Source: Omnitrophica bacterium GWA2_41_15 (GTDB lineage Bacteria; Omnitrophota; Gorgyraeia; Gygaellales; UBA12090). From it: a DNA stretch of 35,245 nucleotides. Below the pieces are notes generated by a model that was not told the origin of the DNA, made no database searches, and was given only the letters and a program-made list of their open reading frames with translations. Positions 5,882-13,345 of the stretch are shown here, in pieces (positions within the stretch are counted from its first letter, which is position 1; every line of letters begins with the position of its first letter). Where the stretch lies: contig CAKKRH010000022.1 in the NCBI GenBank assembly GCA_919902675.1, positions 1-35,245 of the forward strand, read 5' to 3'. A program made the translations under genes and the position numbers.

Positions 5882-6184
5882 CTACCTATAAGTGAATTCA
5901 TTGCGTTTTCTCAAAGCCAATATCCAGACAATCTTTTTCACGTCATCTATATCATAAAGAACCCGATAATCGCCTATTCGCAGGCGGTATTCAGCGGTAA
6001 ATTCATACAGGTAAACCGGCGGCCGGATAGCCTTAAATTTCTTACCCTCCGGACGCGGCTGATCCGCCAGCTTTTCCACCCCTTCCATTATCCTTAGACG
6101 CGTCACTTTTTGAGAAATCTTAGAAAGGACCTTATCAAACTTCTCTTCTATAGACTGAGAGGGAAACCTGACTTCGTATTTCAT
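5882..6184 (-). CDS. RelE/ParE-family toxin
   Basis: 100 aa of typical RelE type: two N-terminal helices, PEGKKFKAIRPP, then YRLRIGDYRVLYDIDDVKKI and a final strand with ILALRKRNEFTYR. The core LR-x-G-x-YRV-x-Y pattern supports ribosome-dependent mRNA cleavage. It follows the Phd-type antitoxin by 3 nt, so the two form a standard antitoxin-first module. The thiolase starts 9 nt downstream, which places the module inside the acyl-CoA operon. Confidence 0.92.
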   Translation of the reverse strand: MKYEVRFPSQSIEEKFDKVLSKISQKVTRLRIMEGVEKLADQPRPEGKKFKAIRPPVYLYEFTAEYRLRIGDYRVLYDIDDVKKIVWILALRKRNEFTYR

Positions 6185-6187
6185 TTA

Positions 6188-6475
6188 TTAAGCCGCTTTT
6201 TTATTTCTAAAAAGGCGGGAAACCGGGATACCTTTCGAACCAGACTTAACAGCTAAACGGCCTTCCCGGATAACTTCTAAAGTCTTAGGCTCAGAAAGCT
6301 CTTCTATAATATCCGCTAATTCCAGTATGTCCGAATAAGGCAGGATAACATTTATCGGAACCCCCCGGTCAGTCACAATAAAAGTCTTTTTTCTTTTTAA
6401 AACGCTGGAGATATGTTCCTTCAAATCCCTAATCCCGATATGCTCCGACTTTAACAAATCCATCGCTATACTCAT
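6188..6475 (-). CDS. Phd/YefM-family antitoxin
   Basis: 95 aa. The N-terminal half has the Phd/YefM DNA-binding layout: IGIRDLKEHISSVLKRKKTF followed by VTDRGVPINVILPYSD. The C-terminal half is the charged, toxin-wrapping tail. It is behind AAGGAGG and a dedicated promoter, with the perfect inverted repeat TGTAGAC-N8-GTCTACA in the leader as the likely autoregulatory operator. Confidence 0.92.
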   Translation of the reverse strand: MSIAMDLLKSEHIGIRDLKEHISSVLKRKKTFIVTDRGVPINVILPYSDILELADIIEELSEPKTLEVIREGRLAVKSGSKGIPVSRLFRNKKAA

Positions 6476-6490
6476 TGTTTATTTCCTCCT

Positions 6491-6546
6491 TGTAGACTCA
6501 ATCGTGTCTACATTGTAAGTATATCACAATTTAGGCCGATTGTCCA
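6491..6546 (-). promoter_or_regulatory. phd/relE promoter and operator
   Basis: Minus strand: TGGACA (6541-6546), 17-bp spacer and TATACT (6518-6523), then TGTAGAC-N8-GTCTACA (6491-6512) starting about at the transcription start. The -35 box lies inside the 3' end of the ligase gene. The layout fits conditional cooperativity-type autorepression known for Phd-like modules. Confidence 0.8.
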
Positions 6547-8008
6547 CAAAGCGCTTGACCTTATGCGAGACCTCCATCTCTACTTGCTTCAATATCTCAT
6601 CGTGCGCCAGGATGATTATCTCATTGGGGGTTAGCTCGGTTAAAGATAAGATTTTATCAGAGAGGCTTCTCTTTAAATTCTGTTGGTCAATGTTAGGGCT
6701 GAGGCTTAAATACAACACCAACTCATCCACCTCAAAAGGGTCATCATCCTTCTTTCTAATCTCAACCTGCCACTCTTCTATCCCTTTTTCAGCCTCTAAG
6801 ATTGTCCCGAAGGTATTCAGATTTACCAGGGTGCCTTTGACTTTGGAAAGCTGAAGGTTTTTGATATTGGAAGCCCGGTAAATAGTGCTGGACACGCGCG
6901 GGGCGCTGCGCCGGCAATAAGGACAGGGAGAATAAGCTATCCCGCCCTTGACTAAGTCTCCGGTGCGATAGCGCAGGACAGAACTGCCCCGGGAGTCAAT
7001 GCTGGTATACACCAATTCTCCGTCTTCACCCTCGCCTTTGGCCTCGCCGGTTTCAGGGTCAATCACTTCAAATATCTCTTTATCCGGATAACTGTGGTAG
7101 CCGCTGGAGACCCCGATATCCGTAGGACATTCTCCCCAGGCGCATTTGGCCTCGGTAAAACCGTAAGTACCGAACACCTGAACCCCGACAGCGCTCATCT
7201 CCGTGAGCATACCGCTTAGTTTTTCCTTAAATCCCGGAGGAACCGCGGAGGCCCCCAGAATCACTTTTTTAATAAAACTAAAATCTTTATTCATCTGCTT
7301 GGCTGAACGCACCAAATGATAGAGATAGCCCGGAACTCCAATCACAATATCCGGCTTAACCTTTAATATAGCCTCAATATTTCCCTGGGTGCCCATCACC
7401 TTACCCCCTCCGGTGGAGAGCATAAAGACATTGTGGGAAAAGGCCGCGAAGACCGTCTGCCAGAAGGCCAGATGCGGGGCGTAAGGAAAAAGATTCACCG
7501 CCCGGGAATCCTGCTTCACCCCAAAGACATCCAGCAGGCGGTATCCTGAAATATGCAGATTATCAATATCAAACTTTGTATACAAAAAAGAAACCGGCTG
7601 TTTGGTGGTACCGGTGGTAGCGGTAAGAAAGATAGGACGGTATTCTTTGCTTAGCCGCTCCTTGACCTCTTCATGGCCTTTTAATATTTTAAGCAAGGCC
7701 AGATAAATCAGCTTATTCTTTGGCCAATATTTCTTGATTAAGGCCTCATCCGGCTGGAGGATAAAATCCCGGAAGCGGTTAGGAAGGTCTTCCGAAGGCA
7801 AGAAATCCTCTTTCCTGGTAAAAGGAATGAGTTTTAAGTCTTCAACGGTCCGGATGTAGCGCGGCTTGATCTTATGCCGATCAAATAACTTACGGTAATA
7901 AGGACTGAAGGGATATAACTGGCGGGAGATAAAATCACGGAGTTTTCTATTCTGGAGTTCTCTTAATTCCTGGCGCGGCAGAAAGCTTATTTTTTTCCAA
8001 TGCTCCAT
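6524..8008 (-). CDS. PaaK-like adenylate-forming acyl/aryl-CoA ligase
   Basis: 494 aa. The start (PFSPYYRKLFDRHKI) is typical of the phenylacetate-CoA ligase/coenzyme F390 synthetase branch. The P-loop is TATTGTTKQPVSF (about 129-141). GVQVFGTYGFTEAK is the adenylate-binding A5-like motif and LRYRTGDLV the A7/A8 motif. A CPYCRR segment suggests the small zinc site seen in some PaaK relatives. It should activate a carboxylic acid as acyl-AMP and then as a CoA thioester. With the thioesterase, thiolase and FadB beside it, a fatty or aromatic acid is likely, but the substrate cannot be told from sequence. No clear ribosome-binding site precedes the ATG. Confidence 0.88.
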   Translation of the reverse strand: MEHWKKISFLPRQELRELQNRKLRDFISRQLYPFSPYYRKLFDRHKIKPRYIRTVEDLKLIPFTRKEDFLPSEDLPNRFRDFILQPDEALIKKYWPKNKLIYLALLKILKGHEEVKERLSKEYRPIFLTATTGTTKQPVSFLYTKFDIDNLHISGYRLLDVFGVKQDSRAVNLFPYAPHLAFWQTVFAAFSHNVFMLSTGGGKVMGTQGNIEAILKVKPDIVIGVPGYLYHLVRSAKQMNKDFSFIKKVILGASAVPPGFKEKLSGMLTEMSAVGVQVFGTYGFTEAKCAWGECPTDIGVSSGYHSYPDKEIFEVIDPETGEAKGEGEDGELVYTSIDSRGSSVLRYRTGDLVKGGIAYSPCPYCRRSAPRVSSTIYRASNIKNLQLSKVKGTLVNLNTFGTILEAEKGIEEWQVEIRKKDDDPFEVDELVLYLSLSPNIDQQNLKRSLSDKILSLTELTPNEIIILAHDEILKQVEMEVSHKVKRFVDNRPKL

Positions 8009-8143
8009 CTGGAAGTTATGAGTTAGAAGTGATAAGATAAAAGGATGCGGCTAAGGTCAAGGTCAAATTAATTATATAGATTATTTCAATAAATTTTAAC
8101 CTAAGCCTCGGCCTAAACCTCTACAAATTTATAATTTAACTTC
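8009..8143. repeat. Low-complexity imperfect inverted repeat between ligase and thioesterase
   Basis: The left arm (gttagaagtgataag...ggctaaggtcaaggtc) and right arm (taagcctcggcctaaacc...aacttctcacttataa) are loosely inverted, built of short runs such as aaggtc and cctaagcc. It looks like the degenerate A/T-rich repeats also seen at 20521-20714 and 24475-24515. Confidence 0.4.
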
Positions 8144-8620
8144 TCACTTATAATTTCTTGAAAAACGCGCCAGGCGTTCTTGCCTTTTTAACTTTATCCG
8201 CTTATTTTTCTGAATTTCCTCTTTGGTCTTTAGAATCAGGCAGGGAACCTTCGCGGGCTTTCCTTTTTTATCCAGGGCCACCATAGTTAAATAGGCCGAA
8301 CCTACCTTGAGAATCTTTCCCCGCTTAATCTTTTCCGTTTCAATCTCTACTTCCACATCCATAGAGGTCCGGCCCACATGATAGACCGAAGCCCTGAGGG
8401 TAAGCACATCCCCTACGCCCACCGGATGTCTGAATTCAATATTATCCATGGAGGCCACCACCACATTCTTGCGGGCGTGTTTGGTCGCGGCCACGAACGC
8501 CGCCTCATCAACCAACTTTAAAATCGTCCCGCCATGCACACTGCCATAATGGTTGGCGTGCAGGGGCATCATTACTTCGGACAAAATCGCCGTGGAATCG
8601 GCAACGGTCTTCTTTAGCAT
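8144..8620 (-). CDS. Hotdog-fold acyl-CoA thioesterase
   Basis: About 158 aa from the ATG at 8620. The hotdog signature is PLHANHYGSVHGGTILKLVD followed by EAAFVAATKHARK, then SMDNIEFRHPVGVGDVL and a YLTMVALDKKGKPAKVP strand, which matches the cytosolic YciA/BFIT-like acyl-CoA hydrolase group. It hydrolyses acyl-CoA to free acid and CoA. The ORF track begins 12 codons earlier, but that extension overlaps the promoter. A TTGGCA/TATAAT promoter ends 7 nt before this ATG, so transcription should start at or next to the start codon. The basic C-terminal tail (KRIKLKRQERLARF) is unusual but fits a soluble enzyme. Confidence 0.9.
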   Translation of the reverse strand: MLKKTVADSTAILSEVMMPLHANHYGSVHGGTILKLVDEAAFVAATKHARKNVVVASMDNIEFRHPVGVGDVLTLRASVYHVGRTSMDVEVEIETEKIKRGKILKVGSAYLTMVALDKKGKPAKVPCLILKTKEEIQKNKRIKLKRQERLARFSRNYK

Positions 8621-8627
8621 AAATAAA

Positions 8628-8678
8628 ATTATAACATTTATTTTAGCTATTGCCAATGAAATAATTACTTGCTATCAT
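8628..8678. promoter_or_regulatory. Divergent, overlapping promoters of the thioesterase gene and ispH
   Basis: Minus strand: TTGGCA (8651-8656), 17 bp, TATAAT (8628-8633). Plus strand: TTGCCA (8650-8655), 17 bp, TATCAT (8673-8678). The two -35 boxes share five bases, so one polymerase should exclude the other. Both -10 boxes end 7 nt before their ATG. Confidence 0.82.
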
Positions 8679-8685
8679 AGAGGTT

Positions 8686-9531
8686 ATGAAAATTACGGTG
8701 GCTAAAAACGCGGGGTTCTGTTTCGGGGTAAAGCGGGCGATTGATATTGCCAGGGCCAGCTCAAAGAAAAAAGAGCCGGTGTATATGCTGGGCGATATCG
8801 TGCATAATGAAAATGTGGTCAGGGATATTGAAGGCGCCGGGATAAAAAAGATAAAAAACATCTCCCGGATACAAGGCGGCTCATCCTTGCTCATCCGCGC
8901 CCACGGCAGTTCCCAAAAGACGATAGAAAAAGCCAACAACTTGAAATTAGAAGTAATAGATGCCACCTGCCCGATGGTCAAAGAAATCCATAAAGTAGTC
9001 AGGGATATGGATAAGAAAGGATACCGGATCGCGGTTATCGGTGATTATAATCACGACGAGGTTCAGGGCATCGTCGGCCAGATCCAGCGCAAGGCAATCG
9101 TCTTAGAAAATATCGCGGATATTGAGAAAAAAATACCCCCGAACCTAAAGAAACTGGCGGTAGTGGTACAGTCTACTCAAAATTTAGAGAAAGTGCTCCG
9201 TATGCAGGATATCCTGAAAAAACGTGTCCCGGACTTAAAATTTCACAACACCATCTGTTCACCCACCCGCCTAAAGCAGGATGAAATAAAAACCCTGCCT
9301 AAGAAAAATGACTGTATCGTCGTTATCGGCTCAAAGACCAGCGCGAATACCAAAAGACTCTATGAAATCGCTAAATCTATCAACCAAAACTCTTACTGGG
9401 TAAAATCCAGCGCTGATATTAAAAAAAATTGGTTCAAAGGCGTAGAATCCGTGGGAATAACTGCCGGGGCCTCCACTCCGGATGAAACCATTCAAGAAGT
9501 AAAAGAGCATATTCAAAAAATAAGAGCGTAA
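8686..9531 (+). CDS. ispH: 4-hydroxy-3-methylbut-2-enyl diphosphate reductase
   Basis: 281 aa, normal length. It performs the last step of the MEP pathway, reducing HMBPP to IPP and DMAPP through a 4Fe-4S cluster. The cluster cysteines are at NAGFCFGVKRA (Cys12), IDATCPMVKEIH (about 94) and NTICSPTRLKQDEI (about 194). RAHGSS and GDYNHDEVQG carry the substrate-binding histidines, and SKTSANTKRL and TAGASTPDE are also conserved. The -10 box lies just upstream and leaves room for at most one leader base, so AGAGG before the ATG may not be transcribed. A perfect hairpin follows the stop. Confidence 0.97.
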   Translation: MKITVAKNAGFCFGVKRAIDIARASSKKKEPVYMLGDIVHNENVVRDIEGAGIKKIKNISRIQGGSSLLIRAHGSSQKTIEKANNLKLEVIDATCPMVKEIHKVVRDMDKKGYRIAVIGDYNHDEVQGIVGQIQRKAIVLENIADIEKKIPPNLKKLAVVVQSTQNLEKVLRMQDILKKRVPDLKFHNTICSPTRLKQDEIKTLPKKNDCIVVIGSKTSANTKRLYEIAKSINQNSYWVKSSADIKKNWFKGVESVGITAGASTPDETIQEVKEHIQKIRA

Positions 9532-9535
9532 AATT

Positions 9536-9570
9536 GAGAGCGTTGAAAAACCCTGTTTTTCAACGCTCTC
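9536..9570 (+). terminator. Perfect 15-bp hairpin after ispH
   Basis: GAGAGCGTTGAAAAA pairs fully with TTTTTCAACGCTCTC around a 5-nt loop, 4 nt after the ispH stop. There is no T-tract after the stem, so it may act as an mRNA-stabilising or Rho-assisted end rather than a classic intrinsic terminator. Confidence 0.6.
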
Positions 9571-9713
9571 ATCCTGAGGAGGGACGCAAGTCCCGACGAA
9601 GGATCTTATACAGAAATGTCTCAAAATGAGAGTTTTTATGGTTTTCTAACGGTCTCAAATTAGTTTATAGTTGTTAGCTATCAGCTTTCCGCTTTCAGCC
9701 GACAACAAAACTG
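9571..9713. repeat. Dispersed palindrome and degenerate repeat upstream of the MITE
   Basis: Starts with atcct...gggac-gcaa-gtccc...aggat, a nested hairpin of a common bacterial intergenic repeat type. It continues into gctatcagctttccgctttcag, a degenerate run echoed in reverse near 23060-23075 (cagctgatagc). No ORF. With the flanking hairpin, the MITE and the promoter, this accounts for the whole 395-bp gap 9532-9926. Confidence 0.5.
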
Positions 9714-9850
9714 TAATGCGTCAGTCAAGATTATTACGAAATCCCGGATAGGCGGGGTTTTCCAACCCCACCTCCGACGCTGGCGGGACAAGAATGTCCC
9801 GCCTATCCAAAGTGTGAAAGAATAATACCCCCGTTCGCTGACGCATTACA
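9714..9850 (-). mobile_element. MITE-like element, copy 1 (about 137 bp)
   Basis: Outer inverted repeats TGTAATGCGTCAG/CTGACGCATTACA are perfect if the element is counted from 9712. The octamer CAAAACTG occurs directly on both sides (9706-9713 and 9851-9858), which suggests a target-site duplication of 6-8 bp. Inside are two hairpin-forming segments, aggcggggttttccaacccc and ggcgggacaagaatgtcccgcc. It encodes no protein. A homologous copy in opposite orientation lies at 24570-24716. Confidence 0.75.
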
Positions 9851-9868
9851 CAAAACTGCTGATTTCTC

Positions 9869-9920
9869 TTGACAAGTTTAAAAATTTTATTAAAATTTAC
9901 TTTAGCTGTTTAACTATACT
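9869..9920 (+). promoter_or_regulatory. Promoter region of the ABC/GldFG operon
   Basis: TTGACA (9869-9874), 16 bp and TAAAAT (9891-9896) form a good sigma70-type promoter. A second -10-like box, TATACT (9915-9920), ends 6 nt before the ATG but lacks a clear -35. No Shine-Dalgarno is visible. Confidence 0.6.
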
Positions 9921-9926
9921 ATCCAT

Positions 9927-10874
9927 ATGATAGAAGCCAAAAATCTTACTATGCATTACGGCGCCACCCGCGCCTTGAATAATGTTTCTTTCCGGACCAA
10001 TGAAAGAGAAATCATCGGCTTGCTTGGTCCTAACGGCGCGGGCAAGACCACCCTGATGCGCATCCTGACCACCTTTATCTACCCCACCAAAGGAACAGCC
10101 TCAATCTGCGGCTACGATATCACCGAAAACCCCCTGGCGGCAAGAAAGATACTTGGCTATCTTCCGGAAAATCCTCCTCTTTACATAGATATGCGGGTAG
10201 ATGAATACCTGGATTTCGTGGGGCGCTCGCGGGGACTTTACTCAACAGAACTTAAAAGAAGAAAAGAATGGGTAATCGAAGCCACCCAAATCCGCGAGGT
10301 CTACAAACATACGATTTTTGAATTATCTTTAGGTTACCGGCAAAGAGTTGGTTTGGCTCAGGCCCTTATCCATGACCCCCGGGTGATAATCCTGGATGAA
10401 CCCACCTCCGGCCTTGACCCAATGCAGATTATCGGTATCCGTAAACTCATCCGGGACTTAAGCAGGGAAAAAACCATAATCTTCTCCACCCACATCCTGC
10501 AAGAGGCATCGGCGGTTTCTGACCGGCTTTTAATAATTGACCAGGGACAGATTATTGCCCAGGGCACAACGAATGAGCTAAAAAAAGGCAAAAGCGTGAA
10601 TAATAACTTCCTGGTCTCCATCCAGGCAAATCGCCAGGAAATAGAATCCGCGTTTAAAACAATAGCCGCGCTGGAAAGCTTCAGTTTTATTGAAGAGGCC
10701 TTGCATACCTCAAGATTTCAATGCCTGGCAAAGTCAGGAGAAGAATTCCTCCGGGCAATTAATCAGGTGGTTAAAGAGAAGAACTGGACATTGAAAGAAC
10801 TCTCCCCTCAAGAGCCTTCCCTGGAGGAGGTTTTCCTGGGGCTTTTCAAAAAGGCAGAACCAAGGCAATCATGA
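9927..10874 (+). CDS. ABC transporter ATPase, GldA/NatA-like
   Basis: 315 aa. Walker A is GPNGAGKTTLM (about 34-44), the signature is LSLGYRQRVGLAQAL (variant of LSGGQ), Walker B is VIILDEPTSGLDP, and the H-loop is IIFSTHILQEA. The roughly 90-residue C-terminal extension is typical of ABC-2 exporter ATPases. It should energise the membrane protein encoded next, whose ATG overlaps this stop (ATGA). In gliding Bacteroidetes the homologue is GldA; elsewhere such operons occur with unknown substrates, so a motility role should not be assumed. Confidence 0.93.
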   Translation: MIEAKNLTMHYGATRALNNVSFRTNEREIIGLLGPNGAGKTTLMRILTTFIYPTKGTASICGYDITENPLAARKILGYLPENPPLYIDMRVDEYLDFVGRSRGLYSTELKRRKEWVIEATQIREVYKHTIFELSLGYRQRVGLAQALIHDPRVIILDEPTSGLDPMQIIGIRKLIRDLSREKTIIFSTHILQEASAVSDRLLIIDQGQIIAQGTTNELKKGKSVNNNFLVSIQANRQEIESAFKTIAALESFSFIEEALHTSRFQCLAKSGEEFLRAINQVVKEKNWTLKELSPQEPSLEEVFLGLFKKAEPRQS

Positions 10875-13345
10875 GAAACATCTGGACTATTCTTAAAAGA
10901 GAACTTAACTCATACTTTAACTCCGGTATCGCCTACATTTACCTGATTGTATTCCTGGCCATAAATAACGGGTTATTTATGACGCGCTTCTTTCTTATGG
11001 GAAGGGCCGATATGCGGCTTTATTTTGAAAGCCTGCCTGCCATCCTCTTTGTTTTTATCCCGGCCATTACTATGCGGCTGTGGGCTGAGGACAAGAAAGA
11101 AAATACCTTTGAGCTCCTGATGACCTTTCCGATGAAGCCGCGGGAATTGGTTTTAGGGAAATTCTTAGCCAGCCTGATATTTTATTCTCTGGCCCTTTTA
11201 AGCACTATAACCATCCCGATAATTTTATATGCCGCCGGCTCACCCGATAGCGGAGCGATTATCGGCGGCTATATAGGCTCATTCCTTACCGGAGCGCTTT
11301 TCCTTTCCATAGGAATATTCATTTCCGGGCTGACTAAAGAGCAAATTGTCGCCTTTGTGCTTACCACCTTAAGCTGTTTTCTCTTTTTCTTCTTAGGCAC
11401 AGACTTTTTTGCCGCCTTTATTGACGGATGGATTGGCGGCTTGGGGACATTTATCAAAAATTATATAGGCACCGCCAGCCATACAATCAGCTTCAGTAAG
11501 GGCGTTATCAGCATTAAAGACATCCTCTATTTTACAGCGGCAATATCCGTATTCCTGGCGCTCAATGGCTTTTATTTTGAGGGCAGGCTCAGGCCCAAGG
11601 CCAAGGCGGTATTCGGCTTGAGCGTAATTGTGTCTATTCTCGGCCTGATCGTCTTTAACTGGCTGATCCACGACCTGCGCTTAGGAAGATTTGATATTAC
11701 CGAGACTAAAATCTACACCACCTCTTCAGTTTCCCGGAAGATGCTCCGGGAACTGAAGGTGCCGGTTTACTTAAGCCTCTACATCAGCCCTCAGGACAAA
11801 ATGCCCACCGCGCTTAAAACCATAGAGCAGGATATTTCCGGGAAGCTCGAGGAGCTGAAAATCATCTCTAATAATAAGCTTAATTATAAAATCTTTCATA
11901 TCGAGGCCTCAAACCTGATAGAGCAAAACCAAAACCCGGGAGAATCTCCAGACACAACCGGCTCATTGGAGAAAAAACTCCAGGACAAAGGCGTGCTTCC
12001 TTTCCAGGTAGAAAGCATTGATAAGGATGAGGTCGGCCTCAAGCTGATTTACTCGGCCGTTACCATCGCCTATAAAGAAAAAAACGAAGAGATCCTCCCC
12101 CGGCTTACTCCCCGGGACATCCCGGATCTGGAGTATCTGATACTCTCCAGGATCGCTAAATTAACCCGGGAGAAGAAGCCCAATATCGCCCTTTTCTCTC
12201 CTCTTAAAAACGAGGGGCTAAGCCCGGAAATAAACCGCCTTATTCAAGGGATGGCAGAGACCGAAAGCCGCTACGAGGATGAATATAAAACCGTTATCCC
12301 CCTGATGCGCAATAACGGCTACAATGTGAAACGAATTAACCTGACTAAAGACGACCCGATTACCGATGACCTGAACACCCTGATAATTTTTAACCCCGGG
12401 AAGCTCAATGAAAGACAGCTTTATGAAATCAACAAATTCCTGGCTCAAGGAGGCGCGGTCCTGATCGCCGCCCAGGGCTTTGAATACGCGTTTCAAAGCG
12501 GAGGCACCCAAGGGATAGAGATCAGCCCTAAAAAGGCGGATTTAGATATCAACCGGCTGATTCAAAGATGGGGAGTCAAAATTAACGATGAAATGCTGAT
12601 GGATGAAAGCAGTCAGATAATTGAAGTTACCACCGGCCAGCGGGTCGGCCCCTTCGCCTTGTCCATGCCGATCAAGGTGCCTAATCAGATATTAATAACC
12701 AATGAAATGATGCGTAAAGATATGCCTCTGATGAACCGCCTGCCGTCGCTTTTCTTTATGTGGGGCTCGGCCCTGGAAATCTCTCAAGACGTCTTAAAAA
12801 CCGCGAATCTAAAAGAAACCCTGATGTTTAGCTCAAGCAAAAGAAGCTGGAAGGCGCCATCCGACGGCTCCAATCTAAAAAAAGAGCTCTTAACCTTCCC
12901 TAAAAACAATCCCGGGGGCGCGCTGCCATTAGCCGTAATGTTAGAAGGTAATTTCAACGATACCTTTCAATCTCTTCCCCAGTGGCCAAACCAGGACACT
13001 CAAGCCCCCACTCAAAATCAAGAAGCAGCCCCCTCACTTATTCCTAAACCCGGAAAGCTGATCATCGTCGGCTGTTCCAAGATGTTTACCGACCAGCTTA
13101 TAGGCGGCGCGGGGAACCTTAATCTCTTTGCCAATATCATTGACGGCCTTACCCTAGGGACCGATATCATCCAAATCCGCTCCAACACCCTCACCAGCCG
13201 CGAGTTGAAGAAATTGACTAACCCTCAGAAGGCCTGGTATAAATTCATCACGATATTCCTGGTGCCGATTTTATTGGTTTTTTACGGATCCTTGCGCTTG
13301 ATCTTACGCGGGAAAGAAAAACAATTCTATCTTGGGGAGCGCTAA
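10871..13345 (+). CDS. GldF-GldG fusion: ABC-2 permease joined to auxiliary periplasmic domain
   Basis: 824 aa. Residues 1 to about 262 form an ABC-2 permease with six or seven hydrophobic helices (for example FYSLALLSTITIPIILYAAG and FVLTTLSCFLFFFLG), like GldF. Residues about 265-785 form a large extracytoplasmic GldG-like region (ABC_transp_aux family), beginning LGRFDITETKIYTTSS, with FNPGKLNERQLYEINKFLAQ and GGAVLIAAQGF in the middle. A last membrane helix is at about 793-812 (FITIFLVPILLVFYGSLRLI). In many bacteria gldF and gldG are separate genes; here they are one reading frame. It is coupled to the ATPase upstream and directly adjoins the DUF4340 gene (TAAATG). Confidence 0.9.
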   Translation: MRNIWTILKRELNSYFNSGIAYIYLIVFLAINNGLFMTRFFLMGRADMRLYFESLPAILFVFIPAITMRLWAEDKKENTFELLMTFPMKPRELVLGKFLASLIFYSLALLSTITIPIILYAAGSPDSGAIIGGYIGSFLTGALFLSIGIFISGLTKEQIVAFVLTTLSCFLFFFLGTDFFAAFIDGWIGGLGTFIKNYIGTASHTISFSKGVISIKDILYFTAAISVFLALNGFYFEGRLRPKAKAVFGLSVIVSILGLIVFNWLIHDLRLGRFDITETKIYTTSSVSRKMLRELKVPVYLSLYISPQDKMPTALKTIEQDISGKLEELKIISNNKLNYKIFHIEASNLIEQNQNPGESPDTTGSLEKKLQDKGVLPFQVESIDKDEVGLKLIYSAVTIAYKEKNEEILPRLTPRDIPDLEYLILSRIAKLTREKKPNIALFSPLKNEGLSPEINRLIQGMAETESRYEDEYKTVIPLMRNNGYNVKRINLTKDDPITDDLNTLIIFNPGKLNERQLYEINKFLAQGGAVLIAAQGFEYAFQSGGTQGIEISPKKADLDINRLIQRWGVKINDEMLMDESSQIIEVTTGQRVGPFALSMPIKVPNQILITNEMMRKDMPLMNRLPSLFFMWGSALEISQDVLKTANLKETLMFSSSKRSWKAPSDGSNLKKELLTFPKNNPGGALPLAVMLEGNFNDTFQSLPQWPNQDTQAPTQNQEAAPSLIPKPGKLIIVGCSKMFTDQLIGGAGNLNLFANIIDGLTLGTDIIQIRSNTLTSRELKKLTNPQKAWYKFITIFLVPILLVFYGSLRLILRGKEKQFYLGER

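Noticed and set aside
8621-8656. Upstream extension of the thioesterase (MAIAKINVIILF)
   Set aside because: It overlaps a clear TTGGCA/TATAAT promoter and adds residues unlike the family.
8643-8981. Minus-strand 112-aa ORF over ispH
   Set aside because: Shadow of ispH, which has all its cluster cysteines and substrate motifs.
9331-9624. Minus-strand 97-aa ORF across the ispH 3' end
   Set aside because: Antisense to ispH and runs through hairpins; no family features.
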